Origin: Sorghum bicolor
Lineage: Eukaryota; Streptophyta; Magnoliopsida; Poales; Poaceae
DNA: 64,000 bases
Direction of reading: 5' to 3'
Assembly: GCF_000003195.3 (NCBI RefSeq)
Contig: NC_012876.2
Location: forward strand, 59,948,407-60,012,406
Made by a program: the position numbers and the translations under genes. Position 1 is the stretch's first letter, and the number at the start of each line of letters is the position of its first letter. The notes beneath the pieces are model-generated. The model did no database searches and was not told where the DNA came from. It worked only from the letters and a program-made list of their open reading frames with translations. Of this stretch, positions 32,393 to 43,959 are shown one piece after another.

Positions 32393-34498
32393 ACACACAT
32401 GCACGTTGCGTTTTTCTATGTGATTTATTTTTTTTTTGCGAGGAGGTTTTGTATGTGAGTTGTATGCATATATGCTTTGTATCTATATTTATATCTAGAG
32501 GTTCATCTAACTAAGAGATCGACACGGTTAGTGCCCGGCAGGCGTGAGTGCAGCCACATGACATGGAGAAGGAACCACCGGGTCAGGGCGCATGGGCGTA
32601 GGTCGTTGGGATTGGGATGCCGATCGAGGAGCCGAGCAGCCGGGCTACACCAGTGCAGAGGCGCGTGGGCGATGGGGCACAGGGGCGACCAGCAGGCTGC
32701 GGCACACGGATGTAACACTAATGGGCCGGTCTATTGGGCTAATGCGGTACAAGTGGCCAACCAATTAATTTGAGTAGAGCCCAATGCTTGGATGGAGAAG
32801 AAGAGATGACGCCTCAAGAATTTGCTGGATATGCTCACAGGAGTAAAGTTTGCATGCGTGTTTTTATAGAGATTAGTGTGTTTGTGAGTGTCTATGTTGT
32901 ACTTTGTAATTTTGTTTAAAAATTTATAATTGAGTATGTTAAGACTTTAGTTCCCCGAACTATACATATATAATGTATGATGACCCGAATATCTAGGTGG
33001 CTAATTGCTTTGAGCTTGAGGATGGTGTCCTCCGCTTATCCTTCAATTCACAAGGACCTAGTGGATTATGAAATTCACCTCTTAGAGCATCTCCATCAGA
33101 TTAAGTAAAATAAATCCCCTTTTCCTAAAATCAGGGATTGAGGTTAGGAAAAAAATACTCTAGCAGATCCGCTTCCTATTTCTCTTTCCCTATTTTTTAA
33201 TTGAGAAGACCACTCCCTCCATTCCTTAAAGAAAATGGAAGAACCACACTTTTTCTCAAAATACCCTCTCTTCCATTTTCTCCCACTAAGGATGCACAAT
33301 GGCGAACAAAGAGTTCGCACAGCTACCATCACCACATCGCCCCGCGCTACTGACGAACCCAATGTTCTGCTTTGATGCTCTTGTACCCCAAGATGGATCT
33401 TGAGCATGGTGCATCCACATCCTATGAGTTATAGAGACCATGTAAGAAGTCTCTCCAAATTAAGTTCCTAGCATCAAATTATTCTCTCAATCACTGGAAG
33501 TGCCAACATTATGCAGCAATAAATTCTTACTTTTGTCGTTATGCAAACATCGAAACGAGCTCACCACCTTGTGTTTAATTTTTATGGCCATATCCATAGG
33601 TGTCATGTCGTCTAACAGAAGCCTGGGAGAGAGACAGGATAAAAGTAACAATGGGAGGAGAGAGCGCGGCAGATGCAGCCCGCAATTCATGTGCTTCACA
33701 AGAGCATGAGTCACATGGTGACACATGAGCGCATGGGACCCTTAGTCACGGTGAAGAAGGCAAGGGCCACGTTTAGGAGAGAGTAAGGTGTTAGTCCATG
33801 CCATTTGATGACGACTAGGAACTTTTCACCACGGGCTTATGTTCTGAACCAAGAGCGAGTATCATTTTCACTGTTGGTTCATTTTTTCGTGACCATGGCT
33901 AATCAACACGTATTTCATTAAGAAGTATGAGTTTTAGTACACAGAGACAATGGTAATAAAGGGATTACCACTAAACTCATAGCACATCAAGACTAATAGG
34001 AAAAAGTAGGGGAGAGGACTTAGCCACAACCCCAAACAAGCAGACTAAGCCTAAGGAAAACGAAGAGATCAACGCAACGATTGTCCACACAAGAAATATT
34101 AATGGCGAAAACCAATTATGTAGTACTGAACTAGTGATGCACTAGAAAAATAAGTGCAGCCTTGCCACGCCATTTGTTTGATTGTGTCTATGTCGGTGTT
34201 ATGGATATATAAAAGATGAATTGTGTTGTAGTCTTTGCAACTATATTTTGGTATTCCTAGGTATGAACTTTGCCCATATGTTTCAATCAGGTATTGAATT
34301 TGTTCAGGAGAGAAATATATCATGCCATGAGATAAAGGTAAGTGTGCATGTTTGTGATCTTCTTGTAAGCATCTTCGTTTTACAACTTCATGTAGACCTA
34401 GTTGTTCTTCATTTCATCTAAGGTCTGTTTTCTCTCTTATATTTCCTCATGTATCTTGTTTTTGTCCATAGAATACTTTTGTTTCTATGTGCTACCAA
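32393..34498. other. Intergenic DNA, nothing recognised
   Basis: No supported gene. GAGCATCTCCATCAG at 33085-33100 looks like another end of the GAGCATCTCC class, but no partner end was found. Several short frames (32477-32773, 33500-33709) show no domain, signal or splice context. Confidence 0.45.
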
Positions 34499-34742
34499 GG
34501 CCTTGTTTAGATCTAAAAATCTTTTGGATTTTGACACTGTAGCACTTTTATTATATTTGGTAATTATTGTGCAACCATGGACTAACTAGCTAGGCTCAAA
34601 AGATTTGTCTCGCAAATTATAGGTAAACTGTGCAATTGGTTATTTTTTATCTATATTTAATGTCCCATACATGTGCCGTAAGATTCGATATGACGGAGAA
34701 TCTTGAAAAGTTTTTGGATTTTGGTATGAAGTAAATAAGGCC
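34499..34742. mobile_element. Tourist-like MITE, GGCCTTGTTTAG family
   Basis: GGCCTTGTTTAGATC at the left and AAGTAAATAAGGCC at the right; CAA flanks on both sides (34496-34498, 34743-34745). It lies in the opposite orientation to the copies near 9214 and 10710. Confidence 0.8.
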
Positions 34743-35181
34743 CAAGTTGTTGATCTGAATTGACTTGCTCTTTTTCCATTTCTATAATGAACGGTATGGC
34801 ATAGTTATTGCACAAGATAAAATCAAGAGTTGGTAAATGTGAATGAAATAGAAACATAGGGTCCATTCTGCATATCTTAATGAAATTATATAAATATCAG
34901 GATATTAATAATATAAAATAATATAGATATGTCATGTTGCATACCTAAAAAAATCAAAATTTTAAGGAGATGCTATACATAAATTAAATATACTACGGAG
35001 AAAATAGTTTGTTTAGCAGGTTAAGATTTACATTAGTGTACTATCTTCTAATTTTTATTGGTTTTCTCAACTTGTGTATGATTTTTGGTTGAGAATTATA
35101 TGACAATGTGATCTACTGCCTATTGGCTGGGTGCAAGGAGCTGATAAGTACGTGGCCTTGTTTTGCCTTGTGAAGTGCTAA

Positions 35182-35393
35182 GGCCAGTTTCAATGCATGT
35201 TTCATCATGAGAGTGTCATACACATTAAATAGGGTGTCACATAAGCAAAATTGCTGACTTGGCAGAGTCATTAAATGAAGGGGTTTCATCAGATGAGAGA
35301 GGAGTTTTTCATCTCTATAAAACTCATGTGGCTCGGTTACGTAGTTTATAGTCTTAGTAACTGTGTCATGAAACTATACATTGAGACCTGGCC
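35182..35393. mobile_element. MITE with GGCCAGTTTCAATG ends
   Basis: Left GGCCAGTTTCAATGCAT and right (inverted) GGCCAGGTCTCAATGTAT, followed by TAGTTTCATG, with TAA on both sides (35179-35181, 35394-35396). 212 bp, noncoding; PIF/Tourist-like by its target. Confidence 0.75.
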
Positions 35394-35819
35394 TAAGTAC
35401 GTTGCCTTGTGAAGAGTTGTGTAGGTGGTAAAATAAGATGGCAGTGTGCATGGTGCACGTTTCGTCAAGTAATGATGTCTTTCCTAGAGCCAGTTGACTT
35501 AAGTTTATCTGCAAAATTCATCAGCTATTTAGCAGTATTTTTATTTATAATAAATTAACAAACAATACTTACTGATCGCTAACTCAAACAAATGCACCGT
35601 ACTCTCGTAGGTCCATAGTTGAGCTGATTTTTTTGCGGCATTATCTCACATTGATCTTTTCTGAAGCTATATATATAACTTGTAGATTTAATTCTATCTA
35701 ATTTATTGTAAGAGAAAAATTAATACTAAATGAACGGCCTGACTATGAGGCCTGCCTTGGCCTAATGCGAGTCCATGATCTGCGAGCCAAGACCTGGGTC
35801 TTGATGCGAATTTTTTTTT

Positions 35820-35985
35820 ATTTCGCTACCGTAGCACTTTTGTTTGTTTGTGATAAATATTATTTAATTATGTACTAATTAGGATTAAAAAATTTATCTC
35901 GTGATTTACAGCTAAACTGTGTAATTAGTTTATACATGTGTTGCAAGATTCGATGTGACGGAAAATCTTGAAAACTTTTTGGTTT
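35820..35985. mobile_element. Partial Tourist-like MITE, reverse orientation
   Basis: CGCTACCGTAGCACTTTTGT through GATTCGATGTGACGG and AAAACTTTTTGG is the right-hand three quarters of a GGCCTTGTTTAG element in reverse orientation. It runs directly into the complete copy at 35986; its own 5' end is missing. Confidence 0.6.
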
Positions 35986-36218
35986 GGCCTTGTTTAGTTC
36001 CAAAAAATTTTGCAAAATTTTTCAGATTCCCCGTCACATCGAATCTTTAGACGTATGTATGGAGTATTAAATATAGATGAAAATAAAAACTAATTACACA
36101 GTTTGGTCGGAATTGATGAGACGAATTTTTTGAATCTAGTTAGTAACAATTTTTGTCAAATACAAACGAAAATACTATTATTTTTATTTTGCAAAAAATT
36201 TTGGTAGTAAACAAGGCC
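35986..36218. mobile_element. Tourist-like MITE, GGCCTTGTTTAG family
   Basis: GGCCTTGTTTAGTTCC to GTAGTAAACAAGGCC. The flanks (TTT and TAA) do not match, in keeping with insertion into, or recombination with, the partial copy to its left. Confidence 0.75.
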
Positions 36219-36467
36219 TAAACAAGGCCATGGAATGCAGGATCGGACATATGGTCAGAGGATAACGGCCACGGCCATGTGCTCAGCCGGTGTGCGCATC
36301 AGGGCATGTGCATGTGTTGAGATCACTAGAGTGTCAGATCACTTGCTTGGCCGTCAAGTCCAATTGTTGACCGCAGCTCTCCCGACCGTGCCCCGCCGTT
36401 CACATTCTTCCATTATACTATACAGTACAACTTTTTTTTAATTTTTGGTACGAGGCGTGGTAATTAA

Positions 36468-36710
36468 GGCCTCGTTTACTTCCATCCAAAATCTAAAAAC
36501 TTTTCAAGATTCTCCGTTATATCGAATCTTTAGACGCATTCATAAAGTATTAAATAAAAACAAAAATAAAAACTAATTGCATAATTTGGTCGAAATTTAC
36601 GAGACGAATCTTTTGAGCCTAGTTAATCTATGATTAAACAATAATTACAACAAACAAACGAACGTGCTACAGTGTCGCGAAAACATTTCGACAAGGAACT
36701 AAACAAAGCC
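36468..36710. mobile_element. Tourist-like MITE, GGCCTTGTTTAG family
   Basis: GGCCTCGTTTACTTCC to GGAACTAAACAAAGCC with TAA on both sides (36465-36467, 36711-36713). Confidence 0.8.
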
Positions 36711-36882
36711 TAAACTGGCCGAGGAGCACAAGCGTTGCTCTGTAGAATGTACTAGTCTGTTGCTTGACTTTGCTTCCACTCGATCGGTCACGCTGCTGAC
36801 GATGAATAGGATCCCATGAGTCCATAATCACCAGAGGTGAACAGACAATACAAGTGAAACTTGATGTATCCGGCGTCATCTC

Positions 36883-37085
36883 GGCCTTGTTTAGATCCGA
36901 AAAATGTTTGGATTTCGACACTGTACTACTTTCGTTTTTATTTGACAAATATTGTCCAATCATAGAGTAACTAGGTTTAAAAGATTCATCTCACGATTTA
37001 CAGACAAACTGTGTAATTAATTTTTATTTTCATCTATATTTAATACTCCATACATATGCCGCAAGGTTTGATGTGACTTGAAAAA
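36883..37085. mobile_element. Truncated Tourist-like MITE upstream of the RING gene
   Basis: GGCCTTGTTTAGATCCG through TTTGATGTGACTTGAAAAAG; the final inverted repeat is missing where GC-rich gene-proximal DNA begins. Confidence 0.65.
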
Positions 37086-37565
37086 GTAGTTTTCGGGGAG
37101 CATGCGCCGGCCACGAGACGGAGAAGCGGCAAGCAGAGCAGAGCAGATTTGGTTGGTGCGACGCCATGCCCATGCTGGTGGATGGGAAACGCGGCTGGGT
37201 GGGAATGGGAAACGCACGCGTCTCCACCGGCGGCCGGGGCCGTATGAAACCAGACGGCAAGGCCGGAGCAGCGCACGGCTGGTGCGGGTGGGCGCGCCGC
37301 GCATGGCAAGTTTCTAACGCGGCAGGCCAGGACTAGCTGCAGCTGCGCCGTCCCTTCTTCCTCCCCTGCAACTGGCACTGCCATGGAATGTGCATGCAAT
37401 CCCATTCCCTGCCATCACACAAGATCGTCAACGGCAACGGTGGTCAAGGTCGTCATTCGTCACTACGCTGACCGACAATACCTCATGCCTGCAGGCTGCA
37501 GCTGCCACTAGCAGCAGCTGCAGCTCCCCGCGGTCAATGGCAGCCCCCTGCGCGTTCACACGCAC

Positions 37566-37592
37566 GCCTGCCTGCCTGCCTGCCTGCCTGCC
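37566..37592 (+). repeat. (CCTG)n microsatellite in the RING gene leader
   Basis: About six CCTG units, 170-195 bases before the RING gene start codon and probably inside the 5' untranslated leader. The ATG-containing frames in this stretch are short and overlap no domain. Confidence 0.7.
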
Positions 37593-37761
37593 ATCGATAT
37601 CTCGCCGCGTTCGCCAGCAATTCCACCAGTCTCCACTCCCATCAGCCTCTGCACTGCACTCTCCACAGCTGCTGCTTCTGGCTTCTGCTTCTTCCTCACT
37701 CGCATCGCAGCTGCATTGCCATTGCCACTGCCACTGCTACGCCTGATCCATTTCCAGTTCC

Positions 37762-38781
37762 ATGGACGCGCCCACGACGTCCTCGCCCTTCCCGGGCACG
37801 AGCTTCGTCATCCTCTCCGTCTCCATCGTCGGCATCCTCGCCACCTCGCTCCTACTCCTAGCCTACTACCTCTTCCTCACCCGCTGCGGCCTCCTCTTCT
37901 TCTGGCGCCCGGGCGGCACGCACGACTTCGACGACGACGACGTCGTCTTAGCCGGACACCACCGCCGCCACGTCGTCGTCACCGTGCACGACCCCGTGCC
38001 GCCTCGCCGGAGCGGGCTGGAGGAGGCGGCCATCCGCCGGATCCCCACGTTCCGGTACCGCCACGGCGCGCGCCACCACCTCGTACTCACGTCGTCGGAG
38101 GCCAACAACAACAACAAGGACAAGCAGGCCGCCGCCGCAGCCGCCGAGTGCGCCGTGTGCCTCGCCGACTTCCGCGACGGCGAGAGGCTCCGCGTGCTGC
38201 CGCCCTGCCTCCACGCCTTCCACATCGACTGCATCGACGCCTGGCTCCAGTCCGCCGCCACCTGCCCGCTCTGCAGGGCCGCCGTCTCCGACCCCGCCGC
38301 CCTGCACTACCACCACCACCACCTCCACGTCCCGCTCCCGCTCCAGGTCCCGCGCGCCGCCACCGACGACGACATTGCCATAGATGTTATCAGTGCTACC
38401 ATCTCCCCACCAGCCGCCGCCGACGAACCAGCGGCGGCTGCGCATTCTCATGAGACCGCCGCGCATCGGAACAGTAGCTGCCGCAGCTGCAGCATGGGAG
38501 GAGGAGGAGGAGGAGGAGGAGGAGGAGACGGCTGCTTCTTGCCCGTGCGCCGGTCGCTGTCCATGGACTCCAGCACCGACAAGCGCTTCTACCTCGCGCT
38601 GCAGGGCGTCCTGCGGCAGAGTTCACTGGCTGTCGCAGAAGACGAGGAAGGCAAAGCGGAGAGCAGCAATGCCGCCGCCGCTGCCGCCGACACTGACCCA
38701 CCATCGTCGAGGAGGCTGCGCCGGTCCTTCTTCTCGTTCAGCCAGAGCAGGGGATCCCGAAGTGCCGTCCTGCCGCTCTGA
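37762..38781 (+). CDS. ATL-type RING-H2 E3 ubiquitin ligase
   Basis: A 339-residue intronless protein. It has an N-terminal membrane segment (about 15-38), a basic stretch, the GLD-type motif region [16 protein letters not shown] (84-99), and a RING-H2 finger at 130-171 with the full ligand set: [13 protein letters not shown] (Cys-x-His-x2-His-x2-Cys), then ten residues and CPLC. The conserved Pro before the third Cys is present (LPPC). This order, membrane anchor then GLD then RING-H2, defines plant ATL ligases, which ubiquitinate targets at endomembranes or the plasma membrane, often in defence or stress. The C-terminal half is low-complexity (His, Ala, Gly and Ser runs) with [20 protein letters not shown] and [20 protein letters not shown], as in several long ATLs. 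Target and trigger cannot be told from sequence. Confidence 0.95.
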   Translation: MDAPTTSSPFPGTSFVILSVSIVGILATSLLLLAYYLFLTRCGLLFFWRPGGTHDFDDDDVVLAGHHRRHVVVTVHDPVPPRRSGLEEAAIRRIPTFRYRHGARHHLVLTSSEANNNNKDKQAAAAAAECAVCLADFRDGERLRVLPPCLHAFHIDCIDAWLQSAATCPLCRAAVSDPAALHYHHHHLHVPLPLQVPRAATDDDIAIDVISATISPPAAADEPAAAAHSHETAAHRNSSCRSCSMGGGGGGGGGGDGCFLPVRRSLSMDSSTDKRFYLALQGVLRQSSLAVAEDEEGKAESSNAAAAAADTDPPSSRRLRRSFFSFSQSRGSRSAVLPL

Positions 38782-38799
38782 AATCTGAATTGGCGGCAT

Positions 38800-39600
38800 C
38801 ATCATCCCAAAAAATCAACCGATTCTTCAACTTTTCTTTTTTTCCCCCTTGATTAACCTGTAGCTAGATACTATACTTGCTTAGTTGCTTGACAATATAA
38901 TGCGCTATACTATACATATTGCTTACTGTTTTCTTTCCCACTTGACTACTTGAGCGATCGGTGAAATCTGGACTGAACAAGTGTGCATGCTGTAACTTAA
39001 TTAACAGCTATAGCGTTGAGCAAGTTCGATTCTTAATTGTTTTTTTTAAAAAACAGTTCGATTCTTAATGACAATAGCTTTTTTAGGAAAACCTTCGACT
39101 TCCAATAGCTACACTAATAGGTTACATTAGTTTTATGAGAGAATTCCATTTTTAGCCATCAAATTATTACTATAAGTTTTTTTTAACCATTGCAAATGCA
39201 AATGTAAACGCGTAAACCTTTTACCATTGAACTATGAATACCAGACAAATTTGGTTATAGCTAATTTATTTAAAAGGTGGTTTTACAATAATAATAACTT
39301 GATTCTTTTCTAAAAATTTGTGACCCATTCATTTTAAATAAGAGAAAATATGAAGCGTCATTTTTAAAATATAGCATATATATGTTGGTACTCAGTTTAG
39401 AGTTATCGGTATTTTATTTGTTTCAATTCCTAGTATTTTATTGCTCATAATCACGTTTGAGATTGACCAAAAGAATTCATAGTACCACGAGTAACAAAAT
39501 CTGGAAAGCAACACCAACCTCACAACTGCTATGCTCCACCATATATAGATCATATTTAGCAATTGCAACTACTATGTCATTGGTGGCACTTCAAAAATAA
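38800..39600. other. 3' flank of the RING gene and AT-rich intergenic DNA
   Basis: No gene. Probable 3' untranslated region to about 38950, then AT-rich DNA without recognised features. Confidence 0.45.
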
Positions 39601-39838
39601 GGCCTTGTTTAGTTCACTACGCGATTTTTTGTCACTGTAGCACTTTCGTTTGTATTTGGTAATTATTGTCCAACCATAGACTAACTAGACTCAAAAAGAT
39701 TCGTCTCGCAAATTACAGGTAAACTATACAATTAGTTATTTTTTATCTATATTTAATACTCCATGTATGTGCCGCAAGATTCGATGTGATGGGGAATCTT
39801 AAAATTTTTTTGGTTTTTGGGTGGAACTAAACAAGGCC
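39601..39838. mobile_element. Tourist-like MITE, GGCCTTGTTTAG family
   Basis: GGCCTTGTTTAGTTCAC to GGAACTAAACAAGGCC, TAA on both sides (39598-39600, 39839-39841). Reverse orientation relative to the copy at 36468. Confidence 0.85.
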
Positions 39839-40446
39839 TAATTTGATCCTTAAACTCTGTAATATTTGGTAACTACAAGAAATAAAACACCAGGAACCAC
39901 AAATAAGATCATAACCCCAATTCTAACACCAATAGACACATCACATCTTCATGTTTTTAGTAATTTCATTTTTTTTAGTGTAAAATGAATTAGGAATTTC
40001 TGGAAAATAAAGAGGTTATTATTATTATTTAAATACAAAACCACATTTGAAATCAGCTACATGGCTCAAACTTGTTTGGTAATATGAACCAAATAAAATA
40101 TTAGCATAAGATCTAGACAAAACCTTTTTTTATTTCTTAATATGATGATTCAAAATAAATAAACATATATAATTTTAAAAATATAAACCAAATAAAATAT
40201 GATCGTTGCATATGTTTATTCATATAACTCGATAATCGATTAAAATTGTTGTCAATGTTTTTGTTCATAATAGTTTTAATATTATTAACCCAATGAGTGT
40301 TCAAAATTTTAGTTTTGGTATCTTCATGTTCACATTTAAATACTATTATTTATTGTTAGAAATGAAAAAAAAGGAATTTATCATTTAAAGGGTGAGAAAA
40401 CCAAATTCCAATTCAAATCCGAATGATCTAATTTTCTTCATATTCG

Positions 40447-41089
40447 GGGATATTTGAGTTGGTAACCCAATTGTGAAAACTGCAATAACTCGGGCCTTGT
40501 GATCTAATTTGAGATGGTAACCCAATCTATAACTCTTATAAAGCTAAATACCACTAGATGAATTCTCTCTTCATGCAAGGTGTCCACATCATTCCCCACT
40601 AAGTGACCCACTAAATCTTTTATCTCTTCATGCAAGATGTCCACATCATTCCCCACTAAGTCCATGTCATTCCATATTAATTATAAAAAATAACCATGTC
40701 ATCTATATCATGTGAAATACTTTAAATCTTTAATATATTCACATACAAGTCATGTACATACACTATTTGTTTCATCACCAATTAATTCCTCTATAATGTA
40801 ACCAAATATTAGTTTTTGTTTTATTAGCTTAGCAATTTTTTACTAGATTTAATATAATAAAATACATGCAAGTTAAATTCATATATGTACATATGTAATA
40901 GACTAAATACCATATAGTAATGCTATGTATATAATGATTTATTTTTAAGAAAATCCCGTAGCAACGCGCGGAGAATTCACCTAGTTGTGAAAATTGCAAT
41001 AACTCGGGATATTTGAGTTGATAACCCAATTGTGATCTAATTTTATTGCAGTTACAAATGTGAAAACTGCAATAACTCGGGCCTTGTTT
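40447..41089 (+). repeat. Short tandem duplication split by a Helitron
   Basis: The block TTGAGTTGGTAACCCAATTG followed by GTGAAAACTGCAATAACTCG recurs at 40455-40495, at about 40511-40525 continuing at 40985-41008, and at 41010-41089 in altered form. The middle copy is the one interrupted by the Helitron at 40526-40984. Confidence 0.75.
40526..40984 (+). mobile_element. Non-autonomous Helitron, 459 bp
   Basis: It begins TCTATAACTCTTATAAAGC and ends ACGCGCGGAGAATTCACCTAG. The 5' TC and 3' CTAG termini, a potential small hairpin (CCCGTAGCAACGCGCGG) just before the end, and insertion between A (40525) and T (40985) without target duplication are all diagnostic. The empty site CCCAATTGTGAAAACTGC exists in the neighbouring repeat copy at about 40467, confirming both boundaries to the base. 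No Rep/helicase gene. Confidence 0.92.
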
Positions 41090-41322
41090 ACTTGGAAATT
41101 TTTTTGCAAAATTGCTATAGTAATTCTTTTGTTTGTATGTGACAAATATTGTTCAACTATAGACTAACTAGGTTCAAAAGATTCGTCTCGTAAATTTTGA
41201 TCAAACTATATAATTAATTTTTATCTTCATCTATATTTAATATTTTATGTATATGTCTAAAGATTCGATGTGACGGGAAATTTTGAAAAATTTTAGGTTT
41301 TGGGATGGAAGTAAAAAAGGCC
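41090..41322. mobile_element. Tourist-like MITE with TCG duplication
   Basis: GGCCTTGTTTACTTGG to GGAAGTAAAAAAGGCC. Flanks are TCG on both sides (41087-41089, 41323-41325), an unusual target for this family, but both ends and the interior match. Confidence 0.8.
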
Positions 41323-41870
41323 TCGCTCATGGCTCATCCATTTCCCTGTGTTCTCTGTTGCAGCGCGTCTTGTCAAAGAGAAAGAAGGCGTCTTGAACCA
41401 GCATCGAATCAATCTTTGGCAATATTAGAAAAAAAAAGGCACATTCCTTGGCTTTTGTACGTCGGAGGACAACGCAGACACGCAGTGCCTCAGATAGGCG
41501 AGACGTACACAGATGATGAGAGATTTGTTAGGTGGGTACGCGGAAACACATGCCAAAACACAATATTAGTACCAACCGCTGAACCGCAAATGAAGCACTA
41601 AGCAGAGAAGCAGATGCTACCACTCTTGTGTTGTGTTCAAGAACAAAAACATTAACAATTGACTCAAAAAAAAGTATGAACAATTGAAGCAACTACGTGT
41701 TGCACGCATCATAACATGACACGATGAGCAACTGAGCATGAGGATTAAACAGCTACTGTCACTGGGCCCACAATTCAGTTGAGTTTGAGTTGAGTGCACT
41801 GGGATCCCAGACAGATGTGACTTCTTTTTTAGAAAAAAAAATGACGAGACTTATTGTAGAGAAGAAAATA
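41323..41870. other. Intergenic DNA, nothing recognised
   Basis: No supported gene. A 98-codon frame at 41305-41601 begins inside the preceding MITE and shows no domain. Confidence 0.5.
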
Positions 41871-42239
41871 TCAGTTTGCTAACATTCACTTGGCAAATCT
41901 ATAGTTTTGCCCAGTCTTAAAACTAAATGCCAAGTAAAAAAAGAGGCATTCTCCAATAGTTTGTTATTTAGGCTTGGCAAAAGAATTTGGCATCCTATGA
42001 TTTTTGTCAAAATCACAAAATTAAGCCTCCAATTGGCAAAACTAGTTGGCAAATTAGGATACACATGATGCCAAGCGATGGAAGACTTAGCATATTTGCC
42101 AAGTGAAGGGGGAATTTTGCCAAGCTCACAAAATTATCAAGTAGTTTTACCAACTTATTTATTGGAGGCTGTTTTTTTTTTTGATTTTGGTAAAAATGAC
42201 AAGAATGGCAAATGCTTTTAGCAAACTGTTGAGTTGCTC
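41871..42239. mobile_element. Gene-free relative of the gene-carrying TIR elements
   Basis: The left end TCAGTTTGCTAACATTCACT and the right end TTTTAGCAAACTGTTGAGTT form an inverted repeat. The left subterminal zone (CTCCAATAGTTTGTTATTTA, then GGCTTGGCAAAA) matches the outer zones of the 11905-14795 pair. The right zone (CAAAATTATC, GGTAAAAATGACAAGAATGG) matches their inner zones. There is no inserted host DNA; this is the minimal form, 369 bp. Confidence 0.65.
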
Positions 42240-42549
42240 TTACATCGTATGCTTTGGGTCGATGGATGCAGACGGACAGACAAGTGAGGGTTGACGGTTG
42301 ACATGGGCTAATTACATGAACTCAAGTCCAAGCTGAGCCCACCAAAATATATTCAGTGCTGTGTTGGGCCCAATCAAATTGAGCCCATTATACACATACA
42401 TGTGTCTTTGTTCGTGGTTCGTATTCAATTTTTCACGCGGCGATAGAGACCCGTATACGTGGTTCTTAAAAAAAAGGAATGGTCTTTATTCCAGCCTGAG
42501 CTGTGTATCTTCAGATAACAAATAGGTTTATACAGACGCAAATGGACTA

Positions 42550-42555
42550 TTTATT
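42550..42555 (-). terminator. Putative polyadenylation signal of the minus-strand gene
   Basis: AATAAA on the minus strand, 91 bases beyond the stop codon at 42646-42648. Confidence 0.45.
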
Positions 42556-42645
42556 CAGTCAACAACGCAACAAGATAGACCATACATCAGATAGGGATTC
42601 AGCGCAAAAACTGGGATTGTGAATTACCTCTCCACGTACGCGACA

Positions 42646-42911
42646 TCACCGATAGCTGTTCATCAGGTTGTTGGAGTTCATACTCCACTCCACTAGTTGC
42701 CTACAAAACACACAAAAGTGTGAATTCAAACGAGATCCACCATCAGGGCATGGCCGGCTAGCAAAAAACCAGCACGAAAGCCAGCAGGTAACAAGAGTGT
42801 GCATTACCATGCATGCATCTGGGACTGCATAGCAGAGTTATAGCTGTTCACAAGCGCGTTTCGAAGTTGATCACCGCCAAGACCACCATACATAGCACCG
42901 TCATTTCGCTC
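42646..42911 (-). CDS. 3' terminal exons of an unidentified gene
   Basis: On the minus strand, an exon at 42911-42808 and a last exon from 42700 to a TGA at 42648-42646 are joined by a 107-bp intron that starts GTAATG and ends TTTTGTGTGTTTTGTAG. The joined frame reads ERNDGAMYGGLGGDQLRNAL, then VNSYNSAMQSQM, HAWQLVEWSMNSNNLMNSYR and stop. The intron phase (two bases, then one) keeps the frame. An AATAAA follows in the expected place. I do not recognise the family; Asn/Gln/Met-rich C-termini are common in transcription regulators. Upstream exons must lie above 42911. Several AG/GT-bounded pieces occur between 43260 and 43925, including a 52-codon coding-like stretch (43915-43757, CEARLAENKCMLVFAEILES), but I cannot assemble them. 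Confidence 0.4.
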
Positions 42912-43959
42912 CTGAAGCTCCACGTGTGTCCAGCACCGTCCCAGATCAGAACAAAAGTTTCAGAAACCCATCAGTTCAAGATCGCAGGAACTGGAGTACA
43001 TACATACAACAACGGCGACCGGACGGGACACACCGCCGGGCTACGGGACGGAGGTCAGACCTGATACAGCGAAATGGACTAAATTGTCTGCACTTGTCAT
43101 GTCCTAAATCCTTTTTTGGTTTCTTGAGCCACGCACTAGCTTGCATACTCATCCACACCACAAGATGCCAGGATCATGACCAAGCCATCTCCCGTCTGTC
43201 TCTTGAGTCCTGCACCTGCACCAACATCCGGCAGTCAGTCAGTCGGTTGGTTGGTCAAAGATAGCTACCTGCTCTTCCGGCACGGCACGGGTTAACACAG
43301 ATACAGACGATGCAACAAGTAGTTTTCTTTCCTAACACCTGCTTGCTTGCAGTTGCAGCATGTGCTGTGAACTGTGATGGAGAGCTTTTGCTCCTTTGGC
43401 AATTGGCATGCACTATACTTATTACTTCAGTCCAATGCTCTCCCCCCCGCTCCATCACCATCATCAACATGGACAGAAATTGAGTTAGCAAGTCCTATCA
43501 GTGATGGGTTACAGCATAGCCTCAGAATAAGCCAAGCAATGCTGTCTCTGTCCTACAAGCTGAAATTGAAACCGGCTCACCTGTTTAAGTACTCTATCTA
43601 CTAATGGCAACAAACTAATAACAACCGTACGTGTAAGAGTAAAGTAACTCACCGGCCGGCCAAGAGAGAAGGAGAGAAAGACAAGGAAGGAAAACGACCT
43701 CACCTCACTGCGTCGTGCGTACCTCCGGCAATGCCAGTGGCGGGGGGCCTCACATGTCCCCTGCACCAAGCTCAGTCGTCCCTGTGGTGATGTAATCCAA
43801 CGGCAGAGAAGGGAGTAGCTGGACAACTGATTCCAGGATTTCAGCAAAGACCAACATACACTTGTTTTCTGCAAGACGTGCCTCGCAGGTACAGTGGTCA
43901 GTGGAGCCCTGCATGCATACAAGCAAGGAGATGATCACAATAGCTTGTCTGCCAATCAA

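Noticed and set aside
37716..38466. Long frames in other phases across the RING gene
   Set aside because: Arg/Pro/His-rich shadow translations; the sense frame has a complete RING-H2 domain.
43255..43491. Coding exon of the unidentified minus-strand gene
   Set aside because: Although splice-like borders exist, the frame shows no codon bias and cannot be joined in phase to the exon at 42911-42808 with confidence.
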